Assembly: GCA_013350335.1 (NCBI GenBank)
Contig: CM023537.1
Location: 44,824,111-44,888,110, forward strand
Source of the DNA: Chimonanthus salicifolius
Taxonomy: Eukaryota; Streptophyta; Magnoliopsida; Laurales; Calycanthaceae
DNA: 64,000 nucleotides
Direction: 5' to 3'
In this document: one piece after another, positions 11,201 to 20,899 of the stretch
Layout of the letters: each line of letters starts with the position of its first letter
How positions within the stretch are numbered: the first letter of the stretch is position 1
The notes under the pieces: generated by a model
What the model saw: the letters and a program-made list of their open reading frames with translations, nothing else
What the model was told of the DNA's origin: nothing
Database searches by the model: none
Made by a program: the position numbers and the translations under genes

Positions 11201-13433
11201 TGTGCACATGCACATGCACATGCACATTTAATGTGAATTTAGTACCCAATAATGGACACCACATGAAGTTCAACAAGCACATGAACTTCAATCAACAATC
11301 ATAACACATTTTAGCAAAAAATAAAAATCTATATTTCAATAATTTTAATACAGACTTGATGATCTTTTTGGATGCATGGGAAAGAAAGAAGTTTATCATA
11401 AAACCATTTTTCACCCAAAATGGTTAAACTCAATTAAAATTTTAGTGAAAAAAACAGTTCTTTTCCAAGAAAATACTTTGCTTTCCATAAATCCAAACAG
11501 GGCATAAAATGACATTGTATTAAGTGATATCATATCGACGATACGATATATTCGGCCAATAGGATACGCAGGCTATTTTTTAAACCCCATTTATAAATAA
11601 TTCAGTTTTTAAGAATGTAGAAAGTTGGAGTAGTTAAGGGCTTATTAACGTGAACTATATAAAGTTGCAAAACAAGATCCCTACATGTGCACATGCACAT
11701 TTAATGTGAATTTAGTACCTTATAATGCATACCACATCAATTTCAACAAGCATATGGACTTCAATCAACAATGACTAACACATTTTAGAAAAAAAAATAT
11801 CTATACTGCAACAGACTTAATAATCCTTTTGGATGCATGATAGTTTCTCAGAAAACCATTTTTCACCTAAAATGGTTGAGCTCGTTAAAATTTCTAGTTA
11901 AAAAAATAGATATTTTCTAAGAAAGTGCTTTCCTTCCCATAACCGAATTAGGGCATAAAATTACCCTGAAACATAATTTTTTGTTCCATCACATTCAAAA
12001 CTCACAGATCTAGGCCACCTGGCCTTTCCAATGTGACTTCACAATATTCCCAACAAAACATCGCCAAACTCCATTGCTGTCCTACTTTCGTAATTTTTCC
12101 GATCAGATCAGAGACACGAACACGTGAAAAACAAAAGCATTCCAGAAGAGGGGAAACCTCACTAAAAAGAAGAAATGCTGAACAGGACAAAGATCCCTCT
12201 TTTTTTCTCCTTTCTAATTTATCACATGAATCCAATACACAGAAATATAACATTGACATAAGCAATCGGAACGTCGAAGATCTCAATTCCTAACCAATGC
12301 AGGCGGAAACACCCCTCAAAAAAGAGAAGAAATTGATCTCTTCCCATACACCCCATTAGGGCATAAAATTACCCTGAAACATTCCAGAAGAGGGGAAACC
12401 TCACTAAAAAGAAGAAATGCTGAACAGGACAAAGATCCCTCTTTTTTTCTCCTTTCTAATTTATCACATGAATCCAATACACAGAAATATAACATTGACA
12501 TAAGCAATCGGAACGTCGAAGATCTCAATTCCTAACCGATGCAGGCGGAAACACCCCTCAAAAAAGAGAAGAAATTGATCTCTTCCCATACACCCAATTA
12601 GGGCATAAAATTACCCTGAAACATAATTTTTTGTTCCATCACATTCAAAACTCACAGATCTAGGCCACCTGGCCTTTCCAATGTGACTTCACAATATTCC
12701 CAACAAAACATCGCCAAACTCAATCGCTGTCCTACTTTTGTAATTTTTCCGTTCAGATCAGAGACACGAACACGTGAAAAACAAAAGCATTCCAGAAGAG
12801 GGGAAACCTCACTAAAAAGAAGAAATGCTGAACAGAACAAAGATCCCTCTTTTTTTCTCCTTTCTAATTTATCACATGAATCCAATACACAGAAATATAA
12901 CATTGACATAAGCAATCGGAACGTCGAAGATCTCAATTCCTAACCGATGCAGGCGGAAACACCCCTCAAAAAAGAGAAGAAATTGATCTCTTCTCCCCAC
13001 CCAACCCCCCCCCAACGCGCCCCACCCCCCCCCCCCCCCCCCCGACTCATGCTGCTAGAAATTGAAATTTCAAAACAAAAATTTAGCGAATTCAGAACCC
13101 TAGAATTCAAATCATAAGCTCCAGATCTTACGTTTTGAGCAAGTTCTCAGCCTCTTCCATCGTCTGCCCACCGAATTGCATCGTACTTGTCCCACCCGCC
13201 GGCTGCAGTTGTCAGTTTTAATTTTAGAAACTGTAACTGCCAGGGAAGAAGGGAAAAATTGACAAAACAGAGGGGCATACCTGTTGCGAACGGACGGAGG
13301 GGCGAGATCCGAGAGTAGACAAGTCGAGGGAGGAAGAATAGTGTGAAGGATTTTCCGACCATGTCAAGTGATCCGCCATTGATGTCTGGGGCTTCCTCGA
13401 AGAGGTATATTTCGAAGAGGTATATCTCTCCAT
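8250..13433 (-). CDS. DUF4057 family protein (HN1-like), five coding exons, frameshifted in exon 4
   Basis: I recognise this as the plant-specific DUF4057 family (annotated in Arabidopsis as hematological/neurological-like). Its biochemical function is unknown. Exons read by eye, all with GT-AG introns: 13281-13433, 13132-13202, 9520-9655, 9004-9313 and 8250-8522 (including the stop). The phases agree except inside exon 4. The full model is about 313 residues, the size I would expect. The N-terminus carries RKPQTSMADHLTWSE. After it, two motif types alternate: a 'GG-x-S-x-[IM]-x-F' type (AGGTSTMQFGG, AMSQISFS, PAGGHSNIMF, PPGGESSISLV) and an 'L-x-[ED]-x-x-G-x-D-I-F' type (LRDITGSDIF, SKELCGHDIF, LREMNGSDIF). 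No signal peptide or membrane segment is seen. The start at 13433 is the first ATG before the conserved N-terminal block. One extra G near 9276-9280 shifts the frame and would stop translation after about 133 residues. That is either an assembly error or a real lesion. Confidence 0.85.
9274..9284 (-). other. Single-base frameshift in exon 4 of the DUF4057 gene
   Basis: After the acceptor at 9314, the phase-0 frame reads L-A-V-S-A-M-S-Q-I-S-F-S-G and then TGA. Removing one G from the GG pair (plus-strand CC at 9276-9277) moves the reading straight into A-E-E-S-V-S-P-K-K-P, which stays open to the donor at 9003. No alternative donor or acceptor I tried restores phase. Confidence 0.8.
9672..9815. 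repeat. 72-bp tandem duplication in intron 2
   Basis: Two adjacent imperfect copies (about 9672-9743 and 9744-9815) share 'gaaaggaatgaaagataagc' at 9692 and 9764. They sit just upstream of the exon 3 acceptor (9656), so the duplication doubles the likely branch-point region. Confidence 0.75.
10140..10215. repeat. GTATCGG-type palindromic segment in intron 2
   Basis: Contains 'gtatcagtcgtatg', 'gtatcggctgataagggcc' and 'aaaatcggttg', matching the clusters at 11010-11090, 11520-11590 and 14020-14105. Confidence 0.5.
11020..11950. repeat. 486-bp tandem duplication in intron 2
   Basis: Anchor 'gtgaactatataaagt' occurs at 11164 and 11650. Both units run through 'caaaacaagatccct', a (CATGCA)n-like stretch, 'tttaatgtgaatttagtacc' and 'cttcaatcaacaat', and end at 'gggcataaaat' (about 11502 and 11951). 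Each starts with a GTATCG-type segment (11010-11090 and 11520-11590). The copies differ substantially, so this duplication is older than the triplication next to it. Confidence 0.75.
11950..12996. repeat. Recent triplication of a 409-bp unit in intron 2
   Basis: Three direct copies start with 'agggcataaaattaccctg' at 11950, 12359 and 12600. Copies 1 and 3 span about 400-409 bp and are nearly identical. Copy 2 is 241 bp and lacks about 168 bp between 'ccctgaaac' and 'attccag'. Open frames of 70-94 codons on both strands here are repeats of the same non-coding unit. The unit edge coincides with the end of the older 486-bp duplication. Confidence 0.9.
13001..13043. repeat. Poly-C tract
   Basis: C-rich stretch with runs of 6-9 C ending in a run of 19 C (13025-13043), right after the third copy of the 409-bp unit and about 90 bp from exon 2. 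Confidence 0.9.
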
Positions 13434-15149
13434 CTTTCAAGAAGAAGAAGAAGAAGAAGACGAAAGGGATAAGAGAGAGGAAGAGAAAATGAGAGAAGGG
13501 CAGTAATACTGCTGTGACTTGAATTTGAATTACTAACGGCGGTGGGGAGCCTGACACGGAAACTCAGAAAGTACAGCAGTGCCCGTTAACTTAGCAAAAT
13601 AATAGAAAAGAATTTCTGATTTAAACTATTATTATTATTATTATATTATTATTTTGAATTTACATGTGGGAATTTCTTATTTAAAATATTATTTGGATAT
13701 TGAGTCCTATTAAATTGAATATCTATTTCAAATTAAAGCTTATTATTAAAAGGCATTTTTAATCATTAGATCTAAATTTATGAAAATCGATTGTGAAATA
13801 GATATTAATTTTAATACACATTTCAATTGAGTAGCTAAAAATAACTAATAATCTCAAATTTTAATCAATGCTAAATTAAATAATTATATTTTTAATACAA
13901 TAAAACCCAATATTAATTTTTATTACTGAGAGCCTTAGGTGCGTATAAGTCGAATGATTGTAGATTTTAGGAATTCTCAAAGCATCATTCATAATAAATC
14001 TTATAAATGTGGATGTAAATAGTATCAGCCAATACGCATTATTCAGCCAATACGTATCAGCTTAAATTTGACCAGTACAAGATTAAATTCGGTCATTGCC
14101 ATTTAACGGTAAAAATGGACAAATTTTTTTCCTTTAAACTCAATGTTTTCAACATTTTTTGTCTTTGAAGTTTTCCAAACCCTTTCTCATTCGCTTCTTC
14201 TCAAACTCTCATTCAAATTTTCCATGAATATATACTTTTTTTAAAACTGAATTCATTATTATGAAATATGTGATTTATGTTTATTGTAGTACTGTCATTT
14301 TTTAATATTTATTTAATGTAAAAATGTTAATGTAGTGATAAAAATTGTTTTTTCATTATTATTTTTTATAAATATTTGAAATTTTCGATTTCATATGATT
14401 TCAAAAATTATTTTAATCTCTAAATGACTGCATCCCAATGATACAATTACATATTATTGAAGCTTAAAACTTTCTACATTTTCAATATAATTTTCAGATT
14501 TTTTTGTAAAAAAATAAATAAATAATCGAAGGAGAGAATGTGTAGTGACCGGCTGGCCGCTATGACCTGCTACGTACTGTTGCGGCACAACGGCTGTAAC
14601 AGTTGTACACGATACGCATTTCAGGGCCAAGTCGCGTGTGCACGGCCAATTGCCTACCTTCATCACATAGAGATTAGAATTAGACAGCTGAATTTCATAT
14701 TTAGGACTCAATATATATATATATATAGAAAATATTAGATGTTTGAATAATAATTGTCCATTATCAGTGTTAGTTGAAGAATAAATTACATATGTTTAAT
14801 ATATTTATTTCAAATAATTGAATCAAATATAGATAAATTTAATTAAATATAATAAAAGTTCACGAAATTTAAAAAAAAATACACATAAATAATATGGCAG
14901 AATATAGATATTTATTCAAAATAACCTATGTATATAATTTTAAATGAGCAGTACATACATTAACTGACTTAACAACTATGATTTCTATAATTTTACATAT
15001 CTGTTCTTTTGCACTAATGTTATCAAGTAATGAATAAAACTAATAATAAAATTACATATAATAACTTATAAATAACATCACATATTTATATAAAAGCATA
15101 TTCAAATACTTAATAAAGAAGCCCATAATTTTTCCCCCTTTATCTAAAT
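13434..15149. other. Upstream region of the DUF4057 gene
   Basis: The first bases hold a (GAA)n tract (about 13438-13460), which would be 5' untranslated sequence of the minus-strand gene. I see no convincing TATA box. Further out it is AT-rich non-coding DNA with a GTATCG-type repeat at 14020-14105 and an (AT)n tract near 14710. Confidence 0.45.
14020..14105. repeat. GTATCG-type palindromic segment
   Basis: 'gtatcagccaatacg', 'cagccaatacgtatcagc' and 'aaattcggtc' match the family seen at 10140 and 11010. Confidence 0.5.
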
Positions 15150-15295
15150 GGGTGTAGCTCAATTGGTTATCTCCAACCTCAGGAAGCAGGAGGTTGTGGG
15201 TTCGAGCTCCCATTGGCTAACCTTAGTGTGTCCTAGGAGCAGTGGACTCATCCGTGGGAGTTTTACAGGCCACACGTAAATCCAAAAAAAAGAAG
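15150..15295 (+). mobile_element. tRNA-derived SINE
   Basis: It begins with a tRNA-like promoter: A box TGTAGCTCAATTGG and B box GGTTCGAGCTCC, about 35 bases apart. A non-tRNA tail follows ('gtggactcatccgtgggag', 'ttttacaggcc') and it ends in an A-rich tract at 15284-15291. Length is about 145 bp. No clear target duplication. A true tRNA gene is excluded because the 3' half does not close an acceptor stem. Confidence 0.7.
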
Positions 15296-15399
15296 TAATT
15301 AATAAAGTACTTAACATGTGTATATGATTTTAAATAGAGGGTAACTACCCAACTTAACAATTATGAATAGCTTTCTAACTTTATACATATAATATTGTC

Positions 15400-17200
15400 A
15401 GTTAAAATTCATTTTTTCTACTTTTGACATTTTTTTCGTAAAATGACCTTCTTATTTCAAGTCATTTTTAATGAATTTCTTATATTTTTAGATTATAAGA
15501 TGATAAAAAGTTGATCAAATTCTTTGAAATCTCTAAATTTAATACTAAAATTCCCTTTTCCTACTTTTTAGTCTTTTTCTCATGAAATTTCTCTACTTTT
15601 GTAATATTAAAATGATAAAAATAGGTCAAATCCCTTAAATTTGCCAAATCAAATCTTAATCATTTTTTTTTTCAAAATCCCTTTTCTTGCTAAATCACAA
15701 TGTTCTATGAAACATTTATTGCAGAGTCACCCACAAGTCTAAAATTTGTCTTTTATATTAAAAAATAGTAAAGAAGAATAATATGTTTATAGTTGCTTGA
15801 ATTGTTCTAAATAACCGAATTAAATCATAGAATCCCTTTTGTTAATTTTATCTTTTCTTCCATAATTTTTCCCTATTTTTTAATATCAATATGATAATGA
15901 AAGGTCAAATTCTTCAAGCTCACAAATTAAATCTTAAAAGTCATTTTTCTATTTTTGGTCTTCATTTTGGACAAAACTTTCCTTTTTTTATTTTTTCACT
16001 GACAGCAAAAGATAATAACATGCTAAGAGTTGATCAAATTATTACTTATCAATTCTAATCGTGAAACCCCTTTTACTATTTTTTAGTCTTTACATATTTT
16101 TTTTCTATTTTTTAATACTAATATGATTAGGAACCTATCAAATCCTTCAAACTTACAAATACAATCTTAAAACTCATTTTTAATTTTTTTTTTGTCTTCT
16201 TTTGCATGAAATTTTCCTTTTTGCCCGTCACTGACCTTAAAAACCAAAATTGTTCGATCAATGAGTTGTCAAAACTTATTTGATAGTCAACAAAAACTTT
16301 TTTTAATATTAAACAATAGTTAAGGACTACCATGATAAGAGTTGATTATTTTTTATTTATTTTTCACAAGTTTTCATTATTTTTATAATTGTAACACGAT
16401 AAGAATAGGTCAAATCTTTAAACAATCCAAATCAAAACTTAAAATTTATTTTTATTTCCAGTGAATTTTTGGATGAATTTTTATTTTCCTTGCTTAAGAT
16501 TAAAGAAAATCACAAAAGTGCAATAAAAAATAGTCAAGATTTAGTTGATGGTCACATGAACTCTCTCTTTTAGATTAAACAATACTGAAGAATAATAGAA
16601 TTATAAGAGTTTATCAAGTTCTTTTAAATCACCGAATCTAATTCTAAAATATTTTTTCTTATTTTTTGTCCTTTTTTCTACTAAATTTCTCTGTATTTAT
16701 AATACCAATATGATAAAAATAGGTGAAATCCTTCAAACTTGTAAATCTTAGTCATTTTTGGATGAATTATTTTTTTGCTAACATTAAAGAAAATTAGAAG
16801 GGTCTGATGATGAATGTTATTTGATGGTCACCCTTAACAATCTCTTGTGTTTTACCACCATAATAAGAGTTGATCAAATTATTCTAAATTAGACAAAACT
16901 TTTTAAAATTCCTTTCTCTATTTTTTTGTCCCTTTTTTTTACACAAATTTTCTACACTTTTAAAATACAAAATTAAAAATCAAATCATAAAATTCGTTTA
17001 TTAAATTTTTGTCTTTCTATGGACAGACTCTGTTTTAATTTCTTGCTAACATTTAAGGAAATCACAACCATTCAATTAACGAATAATCAAATGATAACTC
17101 AAAATTATCCCTTTTTCTCTAAACAATAGTAAATGATGGATGTTCATATTATCTTAATTTGAAAATTTAAAAATACGATATATAATAGGAAATGAACATT
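15400..17200. repeat. Ancient tandem array, about 7 units of roughly 270 bp
   Basis: The anchor phrase 'agttgatcaaat' (or a decayed form) recurs at 15510, 15791, 16029, 16341, 16609, 16869 and 17140, at spacings of 281, 238, 312, 268, 260 and 271. Each interval has the same order of words: 'ctaaatttaat...aaaat(c)ccttt', 'ttttttagtctttttt', 'ctattttt(t)aatac(c)aatatgat', 'ataggtcaaatcctt', 'aatcttaaaa(c)tcatttt' and '(a)aacaatag'. No coding. This looks like a degraded satellite-like array. Confidence 0.65.
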
Positions 17201-17524
17201 TAACACCAATCTTGATTTAATATATAATTAAAATTAAAATAACTAAATTAGTGGTTGATATTTATTATCAAATGGATCCTACTTGGGCCTTTTACACCTG
17301 TACAAAACACCTATGCATTTTTAAGAGTCCAATAGAAGCAAACAGATATCCAAAAATTCAAAATTCTTAAGAATTAAATTTAAAATAAAATACCTTTGAA
17401 TCTTAGTTTCAAGTCTACTTAAGTTGTTAGATTAAAACACATATTTAAATCAAATATGTAAAATTTAGACAATATGAGACGTATCATGTGAATCCCTTTT
17501 CAATTTCGAGTTGAAACTCAACTA

Positions 17525-17713
17525 CTCCCTCCGTCCCATTTTAGTTGTCTCATTTGAAATATTTGTATTTTTTAAGGAACTATGTATATAAGGCTAGCAC
17601 TCATGTGATGTCATCCATTTTCAACACATTTTATACTATTCAAATACAAATGAGACAACTATTTTGGGACAATTCCAAAATCTATATAGGACAACTAATT
17701 TGGGACGGAGGGA
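17525..17713. mobile_element. Stowaway MITE, second copy
   Basis: This 189-bp element starts CTCCCTCCGTCCC and ends GGGACGGAGGGAG, flanked by TA on both sides (17523-17524 and 17714-17715). Its reverse complement aligns with 6912-7092, including 'ttgtcccaaaat' and 'agttccttaaaaa'. Confidence 0.93.
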
Positions 17714-17997
17714 GTATTTTTTTTTTTATCATATGTTATATAACTACCATGATAAATTAACTAAAAAAAATTTGAACCTTCTATTCAAATCTCTAAATTT
17801 TTAACTATCAAATCTAGTACTAATTTTTTTGAAGTTGGATGCAAATTCAAATAGCCTATAATTATTAATTTTTTTAAATTGCATTTTGATTCAATTCATT
17901 TTCATTTTAAGTTACACTAGATGTTAGTTTGAACTTCATTACTTAATATAAGTACTTTGGTTGCAAATTTTTAATGCATCTTAATTCAAACATAGAG
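17714..17997. other. No identifiable feature
   Basis: AT-rich non-coding spacer between the Stowaway MITE and the copia LTR. Confidence 0.4.
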
Positions 17998-18541
17998 TGT
18001 AAGACTAAATATTACTCACGTAAAGATATGGGGCTCCACATAGAGATCTTAAATTAGGAAAACTGTTTTTGGATAAGGAAGGTCTATTTTAGGAGAGTTC
18101 TAAAGGTGTTAGTTTCCTATTTTGATAGGAAGTAGGAAGGAAAGTTCTACTTGCCTTTTGGGTCCTCCCTCTCCTATAAAAGAGCCTCTCTCCATTCCAA
18201 TCCATCAACTCAAGAAACCTAAAGTACTATTCACGAAATTTGGAGAGGGCATTAAGGATGAAAGAGGTAGAAACTCGAGGCACGCGTAGTTTCTTCAGTT
18301 TTGATCTTCAGGAAGCCTCAAGACATCAAAGGGAATTTCTACACTTCATTCTCTTTTCTAAATGGATCCGGGTATGTCTTATTATTGGGTTTATGATTTC
18401 CGCATTAAGGTTAATCCGTGTTTCAAGCATCAAATGATCCAAATCTTGTAGTTATGTCGTTCGGAATTGTCGAACACTAAGATTAACGATGAATGATTGA
18501 TTCTCAATCAATAAACTCTGATATTATGATGAGGTATTACA
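17998..18541 (+). mobile_element. Copia 5' LTR
   Basis: It starts TGTAAGACTAAATATTAC and ends GGTATTACA, directly followed by a primer-binding site. The length of 544 bp is in the usual range for small copia LTRs. A TATA box at 18174 and the 'cctctcctataaaagagcctc' context place the U3/R transition inside it. The matching 3' LTR is missing because the element is cut off at about 34955. Confidence 0.72.
18172..18184 (+). promoter_or_regulatory. TATA box of the copia LTR
   Basis: 'cctataaaagagc' in the LTR, about 365 bases before its end; the short GC-richer run upstream and the position fit an LTR promoter. Confidence 0.55.
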
Positions 18542-18560
18542 TGCGGCATCAAGAGCCTGG
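18542..18560 (+). promoter_or_regulatory. Primer-binding site of the copia element
   Basis: 'tgcggcatcaagagcctgg' lies immediately after the LTR and resembles the initiator-Met tRNA complement TGGTATCAGAGCC, with a few changes. Confidence 0.6.
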
Positions 18561-19319
18561 TTGATAGGATAAATTACTGCTTGAAATAAGGAAGAATTAA
18601 AGAAAAGAAAATTTTACGATCTAAGAAAGAAGACGACCCTATTCCGTCACCGACCGATCGGCAATGAACGATCTTCTGCGACTGATCAGTGTTACCGACT
18701 GATCGATAGTGACTGATATTAAGCGACAGGTCGGGGATACCGACCGATCGACCTGAGCTGCAACAACCTGGATGACTTATGGACCTTACGATTTTATGCA
18801 GTTAAAAAAAAATTATGGACTTTAAGATTATGATTAATGGACTTTGAGATTTAGGATTTTATGGATTTTCCTCTTCTGTTTTTGGCAAATCAATCTACAC
18901 TAATGAGTAAAGTCATTATTCTTTGTCATAATACCATATTATGATATGATTTGGTTAGTCACCAAAGTGGCCCAATCAGAATGTGTTTGGACATCATGTC
19001 ATATAACTATGTTCCAATACTCTTCCCAAGTGTTGGATAATGATGACTTTACGAATCACAATCCCTAATCACAGAGATATTAGGTTGACCCAAAGGTGCT
19101 GTTCCGAGTGGTTAACAGATTAGGATAGGATGATTGGCGGATACCTATGATTGGTATTTGTCCGGATACCCAAAGGTGACAACAATATTTGATCCCTTGT
19201 ACTTTGTTGGTCAGTCCTATCGGTGATTGGGAATGACCATAATGAAATGATGTGTCATAAGATTATCCAAAGGTAGATCCGGTGACACTGTTTACTAATG
19301 TTGGTTGTTTGTGTGTTTG
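18561..19319 (+). other. Copia untranslated leader with a CGATCGG motif cluster
   Basis: Non-coding leader between the PBS and gag. It has the phrase 'cccaaaggtg' and variants three times (about 19090, 19168 and 19268). Bases 18645-18755 carry a cluster of ACCGATCGG-like words ('gaccgatcgg', 'actgatcagt', 'gactgatcgat', 'gaccgatcgacc'), similar to those in the SIRE-like LTRs further right. Confidence 0.5.
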
Positions 19320-20753
19320 AATTATTCAAAGAGAGACTTCCTATGTTGGTGGGAAAGGGTAACAAAACTTTCTTCTAGAAGGACTTGTGGCTAGGGGACA
19401 ATCCTCTTTGTGTGAAACACCCAAGGTTGTTCAAAGCTACTAGGAACAAGCTAGCTTTAGTTCAAGATGTCTTTTCAATAGTAGACATGCACGTTTCCTA
19501 GGATATTGACTTTAGAAGAATTCTGAGGTCCTTTGAGGAGGTTAGTCTAAGTGAACTTCTTGTTCAACTTGGGGAGTATCCTTTGGATCTAGAGAACGGA
19601 AGACGAGTTGGTTTGGATGGGAGATTCCTCTGGATTTTTTTTCGTCAAGTCGATGATTGAGGTTTATTTGCGGGAGGATGTGGGATATCTTTGGTCCCAA
19701 GATATCATTTGGAAAAATCTTGCCCCTCCTAGAGTCCAAATGTTTACATGGTGTTGTGCTAAAAGGAAAATCTTGACTCGGATGGATCTTAGGAGAAGAG
19801 GATTGTTAAGTTCAGATGGAGGCTCTAGCTGCCCCCTTTGTGGGTTAGCTGAGGAAACTGTTGACCACCTTTTGGTCTCTTGCCTATGTTCTGGAAACTT
19901 TGGAGCTACTTCTTGAATCTAATGGAAATTTCCTGGGTTTGTCCCAATTCTATGGGCGCGTTTTTGGAGTCTTGGAGGTTTCCTAGCATAGGCACTAGAA
20001 GAAGATTAGCTTGGATCATGATCCCGACAGCGATCATTTGGACCATTTGGAAAGAGAGAAATGCTAGAATCTTTGAGGAGCGTTCTCTAGAGTTTAGTGA
20101 GCTGTTGGATAAAGCAAAAAGGAGCATGTGTGTTTGGCTCTTGTCCGAAGCAGAAGAACTGGGTTTGGTGGTCTCCTCCCCCCATCGGTCGTTTGAAATT
20201 TAACGTAGATAGGGCCTCAAGAAGTAAACCAGGTCCAATCGGAATAGGGGGAGTTCTTCATGACGACTTGGGTGTTACAAGGGTTATTTTTCGGAGTATG
20301 TGGGATTAAAGGATTCTAATGAGGCATAATTTCTTAGTATTAGGAGAGCCTTGACTATAGTTTTGGATCTTGGGGAAACTAATCTAGTAATTGAAAGTGA
20401 TTCTTCTAATGCCATTAAATGGGCAAAGGGGGTGAAACGCCCTCTATGGAGTCTCATTACCATTGTGAGGGAGATTAAAGATCTTTTATTGGGCCGAGAG
20501 ATCTCCTTTATACACAGTCGGTAGGAATGCTAATGGAGTGGCGGATTTTTTCACTAAAAATGGTGTCGATGGATTGATTAGAGGTGTCTTCCACATATCC
20601 GGAGATTAGTTTGCTTATTATTTAGAGGAGTCTATGTGTATTCTTTGATTTTTCTCTTTCTTTTATTTTGTCCCTAATTCTCCTAGGCCTTTGTTATCTT
20701 TTGCATTGGCATTTTTTAATATAATTTCTTCTATTACCTCTTAAAAAAAAAAA
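19320..20753 (+). mobile_element. 5'-truncated LINE (L1 type) with poly(A)
   Basis: Only the 3' part of ORF2 remains. It contains a reverse-transcriptase zinc-binding domain (APPRVQMFTW at about 19730, CPLCGLAEETVDHLL at about 19830-19880), then the linker IIWTIWKERNARIF (about 20030), then an RNase H-like start KFNVDRASRSKPGPIGIGG (about 20195-20260). It ends in an A tract at 20743-20753. Several frame changes break it, so it is dead. It sits in the leader/gag region of the copia element. Confidence 0.8.
19605..20310 (+). pseudogene. LINE ORF2 C-terminal remnant (zinc-binding and RNase H regions)
   Basis: Coding similarity passes through at least three frames: 19608-19916, 19880-20203 and 20097-20309. 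The cysteine/histidine pattern of the zinc-binding module (CPLC...HLLVSC) is intact. The RNase H-like domain begins but stops after about 40 residues. In the family this protein nicks target DNA and reverse-transcribes LINE RNA; here it cannot be made. Confidence 0.75.
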
Positions 20754-20899
20754 AGTTTAACTCATAGCACTGTGTAAGTGAGCATGGAACTATATAATTT
20801 TTGCAACATCTCTCTCTATTAGATTGCACGCGCAAGCTTCATCTATCCCTATATTGATTGGACTTAATTTCTCCTAATGGAAAGAGCAAGTCGAGTTTC

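Noticed and set aside
12002..12943. Repeated 70-94 codon frames on both strands
   Set aside because: They are the same non-coding 409-bp intron unit copied three times; similarity comes from duplication, not protein conservation.
13147..13557. 136-codon minus-strand frame
   Set aside because: It is a shadow of exon 1 and its flanks in another frame; the spliced frame carries the conserved DUF4057 residues.
15150..15225. Possible tRNA gene
   Set aside because: A and B boxes are present, but no acceptor-stem closure and a non-tRNA tail with A tract follow; it fits a SINE.
15400..17200. CRISPR-like spaced repeats
   Set aside because: Units are long, diverged and continuous with no unique spacers; this is a plant nuclear tandem array.
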